49,937 nucleotides of DNA from the NCBI GenBank assembly GCA_001464215.1, contig LNEZ01000012.1, forward strand, positions 1-49,937, read 5' to 3'. How positions within the stretch are numbered: the first letter of the stretch is position 1; each line of letters begins with the position of its first letter. Positions 42,428 through 49,937 of this stretch are shown one piece after another. A program made the translations under genes and the position numbers. Source of the DNA: Rhizobiales bacterium Ga0077548 (lineage in GTDB: Bacteria; Pseudomonadota; Alphaproteobacteria; Rhizobiales; Xanthobacteraceae). Below the pieces are notes generated by a model. It saw nothing but the letters and a program-made list of their open reading frames with translations. It was not told the origin of the DNA and did no database searches.

Positions 42428-43276
42428 TTGACCGTTGAACGTGCGCGAGCAGTCACCCAGCAAAAGCCGTGGGGCGTTTCAGACCTATCGCCGTGGAGCA
42501 GCGCGAAGGCCGAGGGCGCAGTTGGTGAGATCTGGTTCGAACGCTCTAATAAGGCCGCTGAAGATTCGTCGTTGCTTCTAAAGCTCCTCTTCACTAGCCA
42601 ACCCCTTTCCATCCAGGTCCATCCCAACGACAGCTATGCGAATTCGATTGGCTTGCCGAATGGCAAGACCGAAGCCTGGTACGTCTTGAGTGCGGCGCCC
42701 GGGGCGAAAATCGCACTCGGCGTCAAAGAAGAGATCACTTCTCAACAGCTCCGCACCGCGATCGAGAGCGGCAAACTTCCCGGCATCATGCTTTGGCGTT
42801 CAGTGGTAACAGGCGAGACCATCTCGGTGCCGGCAGGCACGATCCACGCGATCGGCGCGGGTTTAGTTATTGCGGAAATTCAGCAGCGCAGCGACGCAAC
42901 GTTCCGGATGTTCGACTACGGAAGGCAGCGCGAGCTTCATATCGATAATGCCGTAGCCGTCGCCGACACTATGCCGGCCGGGATTCGCACCCAGCCGAAG
43001 CGGCTTACAGATCAACGCACGGTTCTCGTCTCCGGACCGCATTTTGTATTCGAGAGCATCGATCTCACGCCGAATTCGGTTTGGACACTCGAAGCCGCGC
43101 AAGAGACGTGGATGCTGGTTGTTAAGGGTACCGCTCGCGCGGGCACTTCCAGCATCACAACGGGCGACGCCATTTTCGCGAAATCCGACAGTGTGGAGAT
43201 CCGGGCGGGCGATCTCGGTGTGCAAATTCTCGTCGCCTATCCCAATACGGCGCCTATCAAAGCGTTGCTTCAATAA
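42428..43276 (+). CDS. Class I mannose-6-phosphate isomerase
   Basis: A 282-residue cupin enzyme interconverting mannose-6-phosphate and fructose-6-phosphate. Zinc ligands are in QPLSIQVHPND (Gln, His), GKTEAWYVL (Glu) and the later PAGTIHAIGAGLVIAEIQQ (His), the class I ManA pattern in short form. TTG start at 42428 has TGAGG nine bases upstream; a GTG at 42383 is the alternative, and an ATG at 42414 is out of frame. First gene of a four-gene sugar module on the plus strand. Confidence 0.88.
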   Translation: MTVERARAVTQQKPWGVSDLSPWSSAKAEGAVGEIWFERSNKAAEDSSLLLKLLFTSQPLSIQVHPNDSYANSIGLPNGKTEAWYVLSAAPGAKIALGVKEEITSQQLRTAIESGKLPGIMLWRSVVTGETISVPAGTIHAIGAGLVIAEIQQRSDATFRMFDYGRQRELHIDNAVAVADTMPAGIRTQPKRLTDQRTVLVSGPHFVFESIDLTPNSVWTLEAAQETWMLVVKGTARAGTSSITTGDAIFAKSDSVEIRAGDLGVQILVAYPNTAPIKALLQ

Positions 43277-43334
43277 CATCATGGATAGAGTTCGTCTCAG
43301 TTCCCGCGTCAACAACACGTTCGGAAACAGTCAA

Positions 43335-45752
43335 ATGAAACCGCTCCAGCGCGTTGCGTTTATTGGAAATCATTTGCCGCGTCGTTGCGGTATCGCGACC
43401 TTCACACACGATCTTCACCGGGCAATCGCCTCGTCCCGACAGGATTTAGAAACCTGTGTCATCGCGATGAACGACCCTGGCTGTATGTATGATTATCCTG
43501 CAGTCGTCCGCTTTCAGGTGCGCGAAGAAGTGCTTTCCGATTATACGGACGCGGCCGATCTCCTGAACAGCGCCGATTTCGACGTCGTTTCACTTCAGCA
43601 TGAATACGGAATCTTCGGCGGCGACGGCGGCTGCGATATCGTAGAACTGCTTACGCGCTTGAAAATGCCAGTTGTAACAACACTACATACAGTTTTGGCC
43701 GATCCCACGCCCGCGCAACGCGGTACCATGCGGCGGATTATCAACGCCTCTTCCAAGATGATCGTGATGGCGGAAAAAGGCCGCGAGTTGTTACAGTCCG
43801 TGCACGACGTTCCGCAAGATAAGATTGAAGTAATCCCACACGGCATTGTCGATTTTCCGTTTCTGGAGCCCAAGCAGCCGAAAGCGAAGCTGGGCTTTCA
43901 AGGCAAGACTGTCATACTCACATTTGGCCTGCTTTCTCCAAGTAAGGGCATTGAAAACGTCATCGATGCGCTGCCTGCAATCATAAAGTCCTGCCCGAAT
44001 GCGGTTTACGTTATTCTCGGTGCGACCCACCCGAACCTCGTTCGCAATCAAGGCGAGGCGTATCGTGAGAGCCTGATGGCGCGGGTTCGCGAACTGAAGA
44101 TCGAAGAACATGTCGTTTTCTTCAACCAGTTTGTCGACCAGCCGACGCTCCTCGACTTCATCTCCATGTGCGACGTCTATGTAACGCCTTATCTGAAAGA
44201 AGCGCAGATGACTTCGGGGACGTTGTCCTGCAGCTTCGGGTTGGGGAAAGCCGTGGTCTCTACGCCGTATTGGCACGCCAACGAATTACTGGCCGACGGC
44301 CGTGGCGTGTTGGTGCCGTTTGGCGATGTTCAAGCGCTGGCCAAGGAAATTTCCGTGTTGCTTACCGACGATGCGCGGCGCGATGCCATGCGCAAGCGCG
44401 CTTACACGGAAAGCCGCTCGATGACCTGGGCGCAGACGGCAAAACGCTACCTTTCGGTGTTCGAAGAGACGCGCGCTATTTCCCGGTCCAGCAAATTGCC
44501 TTCGAATGCAATTCTGCGCGGCAGCAAGCAAAACATCTTGCCGGAGGTGCGTACCGCACATCTGCTCTCACTCTGTGACAGCACCGGCATCATTCAGCAC
44601 TCCGTCCATTCAGTCCCGGACCGCGCGCATGGCTATTGTGTTGACGATAATGCCCGTGCGTTGCTTCTGTCCTGCGCGTTATCCGCTAGCGGAGAAGACG
44701 AGTTGCCGGACAAGATCACCACGCGCTTTGCCGCCTTCATCCAGCACGCGTGGAACCCGGACACGAAGCGGTTTCGTAATTTCATGAGCTATGACCGCCG
44801 CTGGCTCGAACCACAAGGTTCGGAAGACAGCCACGGCAGGACGTTATGGGCTTTGGGCAAGTGCGCGAACGAAGATTCGAACCTTTCACGCCGCAGGTGG
44901 GCGGCAGCACTTTTTAAAACCGCACTTGATCCGGTCGAGCAGTTTTCATCGCCACGCGCTTGGGCATTTACTCTGCTCGGGCTCAATGCTTATTTCGCGC
45001 GCGCGAATAATAACGATCGCGCAGAGCATGTGCGCGAGCTGCTTGCAGATCGGCTCATGACGTTGTTCGCAGCAAATCAGACCGAAGATTGGTGCTGGTT
45101 CGAAAACTATCTCGCCTATGACAACGCGCGTTTGCCGCAGGCCATGATTGAGACCGGCGTTGCGACAAACCGGCAACATTACATCGACGCTGGCGTCCGG
45201 TCGCTTCACTGGCTGATGAAGGTCCAGACCAATTTCTATGGGCACTTCAGGCCCGTAGGAAGTACGAGTTTCGGAAAATCCAGACAGAAGCCATCCGCAT
45301 TCGATCAACAGCCCGTCGAAGCCTGGGCCACGGTTGCAGCCTGCACGGCTGCATGGCGCCATGATAGGAGCGCTGCGTGGGAATCCGGCGCCACCCTCGC
45401 ATTCGCCTGGTTTATGGGCGAGAACGATCTTCGCAGTACGCTGGTTGATTCTGAGACTGGCCGCTGCTGGGACGGACTTCATCCGGACCGGCCCAACGAA
45501 AACACAGGTGCAGAATCTACACTGTCCTACCTGCTCGGTCTTATCGGCATCCGGCAACTTAGCCGCGACGTTGCGATTAATCGATCCAAGTCCGCATCAA
45601 ATTTCGTAAGTCTCGTTGCCGAGCCCCCCATAGCCTCGCTGGTGCCAAAAGGAAGTTCCTTTGACTCAACACGTATTCCTGAACCGGCAAGCACTCTATC
45701 TACGCCCGGATCCAGCAAGAGTAGTCGTCAAGCCGTTCAAGCCGGCGACTGA
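43335..45752 (+). CDS. GT4 glycosyltransferase fused to an all-alpha glycosidase-like domain
   Basis: An 805-residue fusion. Residues 1-410 are a GT-B fold retaining glycosyltransferase (VAFIGNHLPRRCGIATFTHDLHRAI, SLQHEYGIFGGDGG, TFGLLSPSKGIENVIDALPAI and TPYLKEAQMTSGTLSCSFGLGKAVVSTPYWHANELLADGRG). From about 445 an alpha/alpha-barrel-like domain follows, with HGYCVDDNARALLLSC, SEDSHGRTLWALG, EDWCWFENYLAYDNARLPQAMIETG and AFDQQPVEAWATV, repeats of Trp/Asp/Glu-rich helices as in six-hairpin glycosidases. Start at ATG 43335 (GGAA upstream); ATG 43281 is possible. The C-terminus overlaps the next gene by 92 bases. Sugar specificity is unknown; neighbours suggest mannose. Confidence 0.88.
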   Translation: MKPLQRVAFIGNHLPRRCGIATFTHDLHRAIASSRQDLETCVIAMNDPGCMYDYPAVVRFQVREEVLSDYTDAADLLNSADFDVVSLQHEYGIFGGDGGCDIVELLTRLKMPVVTTLHTVLADPTPAQRGTMRRIINASSKMIVMAEKGRELLQSVHDVPQDKIEVIPHGIVDFPFLEPKQPKAKLGFQGKTVILTFGLLSPSKGIENVIDALPAIIKSCPNAVYVILGATHPNLVRNQGEAYRESLMARVRELKIEEHVVFFNQFVDQPTLLDFISMCDVYVTPYLKEAQMTSGTLSCSFGLGKAVVSTPYWHANELLADGRGVLVPFGDVQALAKEISVLLTDDARRDAMRKRAYTESRSMTWAQTAKRYLSVFEETRAISRSSKLPSNAILRGSKQNILPEVRTAHLLSLCDSTGIIQHSVHSVPDRAHGYCVDDNARALLLSCALSASGEDELPDKITTRFAAFIQHAWNPDTKRFRNFMSYDRRWLEPQGSEDSHGRTLWALGKCANEDSNLSRRRWAAALFKTALDPVEQFSSPRAWAFTLLGLNAYFARANNNDRAEHVRELLADRLMTLFAANQTEDWCWFENYLAYDNARLPQAMIETGVATNRQHYIDAGVRSLHWLMKVQTNFYGHFRPVGSTSFGKSRQKPSAFDQQPVEAWATVAACTAAWRHDRSAAWESGATLAFAWFMGENDLRSTLVDSETGRCWDGLHPDRPNENTGAESTLSYLLGLIGIRQLSRDVAINRSKSASNFVSLVAEPPIASLVPKGSSFDSTRIPEPASTLSTPGSSKSSRQAVQAGD

Positions 45753-46959
45753 ACCGCGCGATCTCAATCCAACCGATAAAACCCGGGCAAACCATATCGT
45801 CGATCGGGTACTCAAGCTCGACAGCGGAGCTGCCGAACAGCATTTACGCGATGTGCTCGACAATTTCGAAGGCCGGCACAGAAACCTACTTAGCATTTTC
45901 GAGTCTCGAGCGGATCAGATGGAAGATGCGCTCGACCCTCACGCCAAGCTCGACGCCACCCAGCGCCGTCTCATCGGCGCGTATTTTCTCAATGAGTACT
46001 CATTTGAGGCATCGGCGCTGTTCAATCCGAGCATTGTCCGGCATCCCGATCAAAGCGGGATCGCAGCAGGTAGCTGCCGGTTCATTTTGAGCCTTCGCGC
46101 GGTCGGCGAAGGACATATCTCCTCACTTACGTTCCGCTCGGGCACGATTTCTGCAGACGGCGCCGTTGCTATCGACCCCACTGCCCGGCTGGCTTCTGTT
46201 CCTAAAATTAATAGCCGGACCGGCGGACGCTACGGCGAGGAAGTAGAAGTGGTATTTCAACCCGGCGAAGAATTAAGCGAACGCGTCATTTTTCCGGTCA
46301 CCGATTCGCAAATCAACGGCATCGAAGACGCCCGCTTTGTTGAGTTCAATGACAATGGAGAAAGAACATTTTACGCGACCTACACTGCTTACAGCGGGCG
46401 CGCGATCCGTTCGGAATTGATCGAGACTAAAGACTTTCTGTCATTCAAGCTGACACCGCTTGGCGGCTCGGCTTCTCGCAACAAGGGAATGGCACTGTTT
46501 CCGCGAAAGATCGACGGCCGCTACGCCATGATCGCACGACAGGACAATGAGAACCTCTATCTCATTTACTCCCATGACCTTTATACGTGGGACGGTGGCA
46601 AAGCGTTTCTGCAGCCTGAATATCCTTGGGAGTTCGTACAGATCGGCAATTGCGGCTCGCCCATCGAACTTGACGAAGGCTGGCTATTGCTCACGCATGG
46701 CGTCGGCCCCGTTCGCAAATATTCAATTGGTGCGGTGCTGCTCGACAAGAACGACCCGTCGAATGTTCTGGCGCGTTCCCGCGAGCCGTTGCTTCGCCCC
46801 GAACCGGGCGAACGGGAGGGCTATGTGCCGAACGTAGTCTATACCTGTGGTGCGATGCGTCATCGCGATCATATTATTCTCCCCTACGCGGTCTCCGACA
46901 CCTTCTCCAATTTCGCGACCATGAAGGTTTCCGACTTGAGGCAAGCCATTGCGGGCTGA
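45661..46959 (+). CDS. GH130-family mannoside phosphorylase-like protein
   Basis: A 432-residue five-bladed beta-propeller enzyme of the GH130 type, which cleaves (or in reverse makes) beta-mannosides with phosphate. Key parts: ALFNPSIVRHPD, the catalytic Asp in NGIEDARFVEF, YATYTAYSGRAIRS, NKGMALFPRKIDGRYAMIARQDNENLYLIYS, GNCGSPIELDEGWLLLTHGVG and PNVVYTCGAM. The N-terminal 115 residues are an extra helical arm. TTG start at 45661 with AAGGAAG upstream; the start lies 92 bases inside the glycosyltransferase gene. Phosphorolysis would yield mannose-1-phosphate from the polymer or oligosaccharide made by the neighbour (inference). Confidence 0.9.
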   Translation: MTQHVFLNRQALYLRPDPARVVVKPFKPATEPRDLNPTDKTRANHIVDRVLKLDSGAAEQHLRDVLDNFEGRHRNLLSIFESRADQMEDALDPHAKLDATQRRLIGAYFLNEYSFEASALFNPSIVRHPDQSGIAAGSCRFILSLRAVGEGHISSLTFRSGTISADGAVAIDPTARLASVPKINSRTGGRYGEEVEVVFQPGEELSERVIFPVTDSQINGIEDARFVEFNDNGERTFYATYTAYSGRAIRSELIETKDFLSFKLTPLGGSASRNKGMALFPRKIDGRYAMIARQDNENLYLIYSHDLYTWDGGKAFLQPEYPWEFVQIGNCGSPIELDEGWLLLTHGVGPVRKYSIGAVLLDKNDPSNVLARSREPLLRPEPGEREGYVPNVVYTCGAMRHRDHIILPYAVSDTFSNFATMKVSDLRQAIAG

Positions 46960-46965
46960 CCAGGA

Positions 46966-47859
46966 ATGCAAACTCTCTTCATCGGACACACTTACATCGA
47001 CGTTACGTTTCTCACCGACCGTATGCCGACCGGCGATGAGAAACTCGTAGCAAAGGATTACGCCGTTTCATTTGGCGGCAATGCCGTTACTGCCGCTTTC
47101 TGTTGCGCAAAGCTAGGCATCAAACCTGATCTGATTACACCCGTTGCTGACGACTGGCTGGGCCGCATGTTTCTGGACATGGCTGCGCGCTACGGCGTCT
47201 CGCTTCACGCAAGGAAGGTGGGCAAATCTTCTTTGTCGGTTGTGATGCCGAACAACGGAAGGCGTGCAATCCTGCGCGGACGAGACGACGAATATCCGCA
47301 TCCATTTCCGGTTCTGAACCTCTCCGGTTGCCGCGCGCTACACCTAGACGGACATCAGGCTGATGCCGCGATTCATTACGCAAAGCTGTTTCGGAAGGCC
47401 GGCATCCTGACCTCGATCGATGGCGGCGGACTGCGTTCCAACACTGACGAATTGCTTGGCTACATCGATGTAGCCGTCGTTGCCGAACGGCTATGCGAAC
47501 AGATGAACCTGGAGCCACCCGTGATGCTCGATTACCTGAAGAGCCGTGGTTGCCGCATCGGCGGCGTCACGCTCGGCGCGCGCGGAATGCTCTGGTATGA
47601 CGAAAGCGGCACGGTTCGCACACTGCCTCCTCTCGCCATCCCGTCGGGCCTTATTGTTGACACCAGCGGCGCGGGCGATGTCTTCCACGGTGCGTACATC
47701 TACTCGTACCTTGCTGACAGCAAAAAGCTCTGGAACGAACATTTCCATTTTGCGCGGGCGGCATCCACGCACAAAATCCAGCATCTCGGCAACGAAGCCG
47801 GACTGCCGACGCTCCAGGATATCGGCATTGTCACAAAGCGCTTCGAAGCTTCAATCTGA
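46966..47859 (+). CDS. PfkB-family sugar kinase
   Basis: A 297-residue ribokinase-fold kinase. YAVSFGGNAVTAAFCCAKLG is the N-terminal substrate motif; VDTSGAGDVFHGAYIYSYL holds the catalytic Asp in GAGD. It follows the GH130 gene by six bases. The substrate is probably a free hexose or sugar derivative from the module. Similar in length to other PfkB kinases. Confidence 0.9.
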   Translation: MQTLFIGHTYIDVTFLTDRMPTGDEKLVAKDYAVSFGGNAVTAAFCCAKLGIKPDLITPVADDWLGRMFLDMAARYGVSLHARKVGKSSLSVVMPNNGRRAILRGRDDEYPHPFPVLNLSGCRALHLDGHQADAAIHYAKLFRKAGILTSIDGGGLRSNTDELLGYIDVAVVAERLCEQMNLEPPVMLDYLKSRGCRIGGVTLGARGMLWYDESGTVRTLPPLAIPSGLIVDTSGAGDVFHGAYIYSYLADSKKLWNEHFHFARAASTHKIQHLGNEAGLPTLQDIGIVTKRFEASI

Positions 47860-47990
47860 GAACATAACAACCAGGGACAGGCTTGGCGGCCTTCCGGCCC
47901 GATGCTCACCTCGCATGAACGATTTCCGAAATCCTCTTTGTGGTCTTTTTAGCTCACTACGTGGCTGAAACGACATAAATCGCCGCAGCC

Positions 47991-48016
47991 GGAACTAACG
48001 GGCTCATCAGAACGTT
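47991..48016 (+). promoter_or_regulatory. EcfG-type general stress promoter
   Basis: GGAAC (47991-47995), 17 bases, CGTT (48013-48016), an exact consensus match on the plus strand. It lies 108 bases before the secreted His/Tyr-rich protein gene. Confidence 0.7.
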
Positions 48017-48124
48017 GAGTCGAGATAGCCCTCACCTTTCTGCCTCTCCTTCGTCCGCCCTCATGTCGGCAGCGGTCGAACCCTTTCGCAATACCGGCAT
48101 TGCTCACACATGAAAGATGCTTTT

Positions 48125-48421
48125 ATGACTCACTTCAAACTCTCATTACTTGCCTCGGCTGTTATCGGCCTCGCCTCTATCGGCGGTGCCTCAGCCTTGC
48201 CGCTCGGCAATGCGCCGTCCGCAGGTGAAAACATCGCTCAGCATGCCCGCATAGTTTGCGATCAATGGGGACGTTGCTACAATACACGCAACCGCCACCA
48301 TGGTAATCGCCACTATCGTAATCGCTACTACGGTAACGATGGTTATCACGGTTACAACAACGGATATTACCGACAGCAAAGAAGCTACGGCTTCGGTCCG
48401 TTCGGTATCTTTGGAAACTGA
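48125..48421 (+). CDS. Small secreted His/Tyr/Asn-rich protein
   Basis: A 98-residue exported protein: signal peptide LSLLASAVIGLASIGGASA, then a conserved-looking HARIVCDQWGRCYNTRN (two Cys) and a low-complexity tail of His, Arg, Tyr, Asn and Gly (NRHYRNRYYGNDGYHGYNNG). Such tails occur in small stress proteins of rhizobia. ATG 48125 is used; ATG 48110 is an alternative, and neither has a strong ribosome site. It follows an EcfG-type promoter. Confidence 0.7.
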   Translation: MTHFKLSLLASAVIGLASIGGASALPLGNAPSAGENIAQHARIVCDQWGRCYNTRNRHHGNRHYRNRYYGNDGYHGYNNGYYRQQRSYGFGPFGIFGN

Positions 48422-48459
48422 TCTAAATCAACAAACTCGGACGTGCTACTGACTTAGCT

Positions 48460-48482
48460 CCGCTGGGCTTCACACCCAGCGG
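48460..48482 (+). terminator. Hairpin terminator
   Basis: CCGCTGGG (48460-48467) pairs with CCCAGCGG (48475-48482) around a seven-base loop, followed by GGTTACTT. It ends the secreted-protein gene 39 bases after its stop. Confidence 0.6.
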
Positions 48483-48541
48483 GGTTACTTAAAGTATGGC
48501 GAGTAAAAATACCGCGACACTCCACACCTAAGAGGCTCCGA

Positions 48542-48781
48542 ATGTCTTCATTCAATTACGATGCACCAGCCGAGTTGTTTGTGAATAACGGCGGACGAAA
48601 ACAGCGCTCGATGACATGCAAACAATTTGACCGGGCGGCCGACGCTGTGCGTCACGTAAACGAGGATCTGCCTAAATCGAATGGCAGCAGTGCTGTGATC
48701 GAGGTCGATGAAATCCGGTATCTTTATTCCGAAATTATCAATTTATACAAAGCCAGCGAATATCCGCTTCCGCGCAGGTAA
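48542..48781 (+). CDS. Small conserved hypothetical protein
   Basis: A 79-residue protein: MSSFNYDAPAELFVNN, RSMTCKQFDRAADAVRHVNEDLP, VIEVDEIRYLYSEIINLY. This layout is familiar from many short rhizobial proteins of unknown function. AAGAGG lies eight bases upstream of the ATG. Confidence 0.7.
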   Translation: MSSFNYDAPAELFVNNGGRKQRSMTCKQFDRAADAVRHVNEDLPKSNGSSAVIEVDEIRYLYSEIINLYKASEYPLPRR

Positions 48782-49136
48782 CCCAAAATTGCTTCACTCG
48801 AGAGCAACAGCACTGTTTGGGCTTTTGTCGGAATGGCGATTTCCGATACTGCTAAGTCATTCAAATATTGGCGCCCCTGGCAAGAATCGAACCTGCGACA
48901 ACTAGCTTAGAAGGCAGATGAAAGCTCAATTATTTCAACGCTTATTCCGCCAAAACAGTTGATTCTGGGAGTTACTGGATAAGCGCAGTTCATCGCTTGT
49001 CGGATCGGGTATTCTGAAACTGTTCGATTTTGCACAGACTCCGGCCTTTCAAGCAAAATACACTCGGTTGTTCTCTGTCTCGCTATCCCGCTCGAAATCG
49101 AACGGGCTGCAAAACTCTATGAAAGGAGATGTGACC
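48782..49136. other. Gap holding a tRNA-Arg remnant
   Basis: Contains a TTTTGTCGGAATGGCGATT box (48823-48842), the tRNA-Arg remnant (copy B) and the leader of the DUF3309 gene. No protein gene supported. Confidence 0.6.
48869..48960 (-). repeat. tRNA-Arg(UCU) 3' remnant, copy B
   Basis: On the minus strand 48869-48917 is a well preserved tRNA 3' half: acceptor AGGGGCGCCA, T arm with intact TTCGATT loop, and anticodon loop CTTCTAA. The 5' half is missing. The likeness to copy A continues beyond the tRNA to TTATTCCGCCAAAAC (ending 48957). A and B are direct repeats about 10.6 kb apart and flank the Crp/kinase/mannose block. Confidence 0.75.
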
Positions 49137-49301
49137 ATGACGCTCGGAACCATACTTGTCATTCTTCTCATCATACTCTTGCTCGGGGGCTTCAGCGGGC
49201 GCTTTGGCGGCCGTGGTTTCGGCTTCGGCAACCGCGGCATCGGTGTTATCGGCCTTGTTTTGATTATTATTGTCGTCCTGGTTCTTTTAGGGCGTGTCTA
49301 A
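49137..49301 (+). CDS. DUF3309-family small membrane protein
   Basis: A 54-residue protein with two hydrophobic segments around a Gly/Phe-rich linker (TILVILLIILLLGGF, then GIGVIGLVLIIIVVLVLLGRV), the DUF3309 pattern. AAGGAG at good spacing fixes ATG 49137; the longer frame from 49068 is not needed. Function unknown. Confidence 0.8.
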   Translation: MTLGTILVILLIILLLGGFSGRFGGRGFGFGNRGIGVIGLVLIIIVVLVLLGRV

Positions 49302-49349
49302 TTCGCCTGATCAAACATTAAGTTCAATAAGGTCAATAGGAGCCATAAC

Positions 49350-49538
49350 ATGGCACGCGCACGCGGTATGAAGCTTTCGGCGCCGACGCAGCTGTTCTTT
49401 CTAATTTCGTTGGCGCTCGCTGCCTTAGCTCTAATCTCCTTCCTTGTACGTATTCCCAATTTAAGCCCACACGCATTTTGGATTGCGATTATTGCCTATG
49501 TCGTTCTGGCAGTCGCCTGCGTGTGGAAAGGTGTCTAG
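49350..49538 (+). CDS. Small two-helix membrane protein
   Basis: A 62-residue protein: basic N-terminus (ARARGMKLSAPTQ), helix LFFLISLALAALALISFLV, loop, helix AFWIAIIAYVVLAVACVW. AGGAG precedes the ATG. It follows the DUF3309 gene by 48 bases, and the two may be expressed together. Confidence 0.75.
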   Translation: MARARGMKLSAPTQLFFLISLALAALALISFLVRIPNLSPHAFWIAIIAYVVLAVACVWKGV

Positions 49539-49937
49539 GTTCCAGTGAATCAACGTTAGGCAATCGGCCCTGCGCAAGCGATGAGCCGAAGCGTTGCGGT
49601 TTCCATCCACACATTGGAGCGAGACATTGCGGCCTCCACTTCATTGCTTCGTCCGAGAAATCGATGCCGAGCAATCTCATTGAAGTGAAGCCTACATTTC
49701 TGGAAAATCGCTGTACTTATTAGCTAATCAGAAAAAGCTAACGAGTTTGAAATCAGCGAACAGCCTTGTTGGAACGGATTGTCGGAATGACTTCTAATTA
49801 GAATGTTCACTCATAGAAATTATTGGCGACCACAGCAGTGACCGGCCCCCACTGAGTGGTCCGGTTGGAATGTTAGTTTAGAGCTTGCATTTGCGCCATC
49901 GGTTTTGTTGCGGGCCATAGGATGGCCTCAGGTGCCG
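49539..49937. other. Right-edge gap with a recombination-type box and hairpin
   Basis: Holds TTGTCGGAATG (49779-49789) followed 33 bases later by ATTGGCGACC (49822-49831), the same spacing and order as before the tRNA-Arg remnants, but without tRNA homology after it. Next to it is a strong hairpin, ACCGG and CCACT pairing with AGTGG and CCGGT (49840-49865). No gene supported. Confidence 0.5.

Noticed and set aside
48290..48380. Possible CRISPR or short tandem array
   Set aside because: The repeated pattern is low-complexity His/Tyr/Asn/Gly coding sequence inside a secreted-protein gene, without regular spacers.

Overview
The window is chromosomal DNA of an alphaproteobacterium, most likely a Hyphomicrobiales (rhizobial, Bradyrhizobium-like) species. 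This rests on the high-GC codon use, a ROSE RNA thermometer before an hsp20 gene, HWE/HisKA_2 histidine kinases, small DUF1488 and DUF3309 proteins, GGAAC-N16/17-CGTT stress promoters, a REP-like palindrome, an OpgC protein and the arsR-methyltransferase/metF/metH order. The exact genus cannot be read from the sequence.

Layout. 1-3.5 kb: a methionine/folate operon on the minus strand (ArsR-methyltransferase fusion, metF, the N-terminal part of metH) with a 20-base palindromic operator. 3.6-6.3 kb: opgC followed by two secreted SGNH hydrolases. 6.3-8.0 kb: a hotdog thioesterase divergent from a MarR regulator across a clear inverted-repeat operator, then a GST. 8.1-11.0 kb: ettA and a GT4 glycosyltransferase. 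11.2-17.9 kb: a compact minus-strand operon of three FHA proteins, a VWA-FHA membrane protein, a four-helix membrane protein and a membrane-anchored PP2C phosphatase, with no kinase in sight. One FHA protein is fused to a flavoprotein-like oxidoreductase. 18.2-19.1 kb: an unrecognised secreted protein. 19.2-20.9 kb: TPP riboswitch-thiS-thiG-thiE.

21.7-31.5 kb holds an import-and-degrade operon: Tat-exported solute-binding protein, two permeases, a fused two-domain ATPase, atzG-, atzE- and atzH-like genes, a GntR/FCD regulator and atzF. It should release ammonia from a ureide or biuret-like nitrogen compound, but the ring-opening or first enzyme is absent. 31.7-34.1 kb: kdgA, kdgK and trhO.

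At 34.10 kb the 3' half of a tRNA-Met gene lies six bases before trhO. Everything to its right looks like an integrated island (at least 15.8 kb): it is visibly more AT-rich between genes, full of very small genes, and contains two further tRNA-Arg(UCU) 3' remnants about 10.6 kb apart in the same orientation. Island cargo is stress related: a cold-shock protein, a GAF-HisKA_2 kinase, a ROSE-controlled Hsp20, a Crp/Fnr regulator, a second HisKA_2 kinase, small secreted or membrane proteins with EcfG-type promoters, and a four-gene mannose module (class I mannose-6-phosphate isomerase, GT4 fused to an all-alpha glycosidase-like domain, GH130-type phosphorylase, PfkB sugar kinase).

The strongest candidates for undescribed biology are the kinase-less FHA/PP2C/VWA/flavoprotein operon, the GT4-GH130-PfkB-ManA module inside the stress island, and the AtzEGH-type operon with its own peptide/opine-class ABC importer. 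All functional statements are from reading motifs by eye; no database search was possible.
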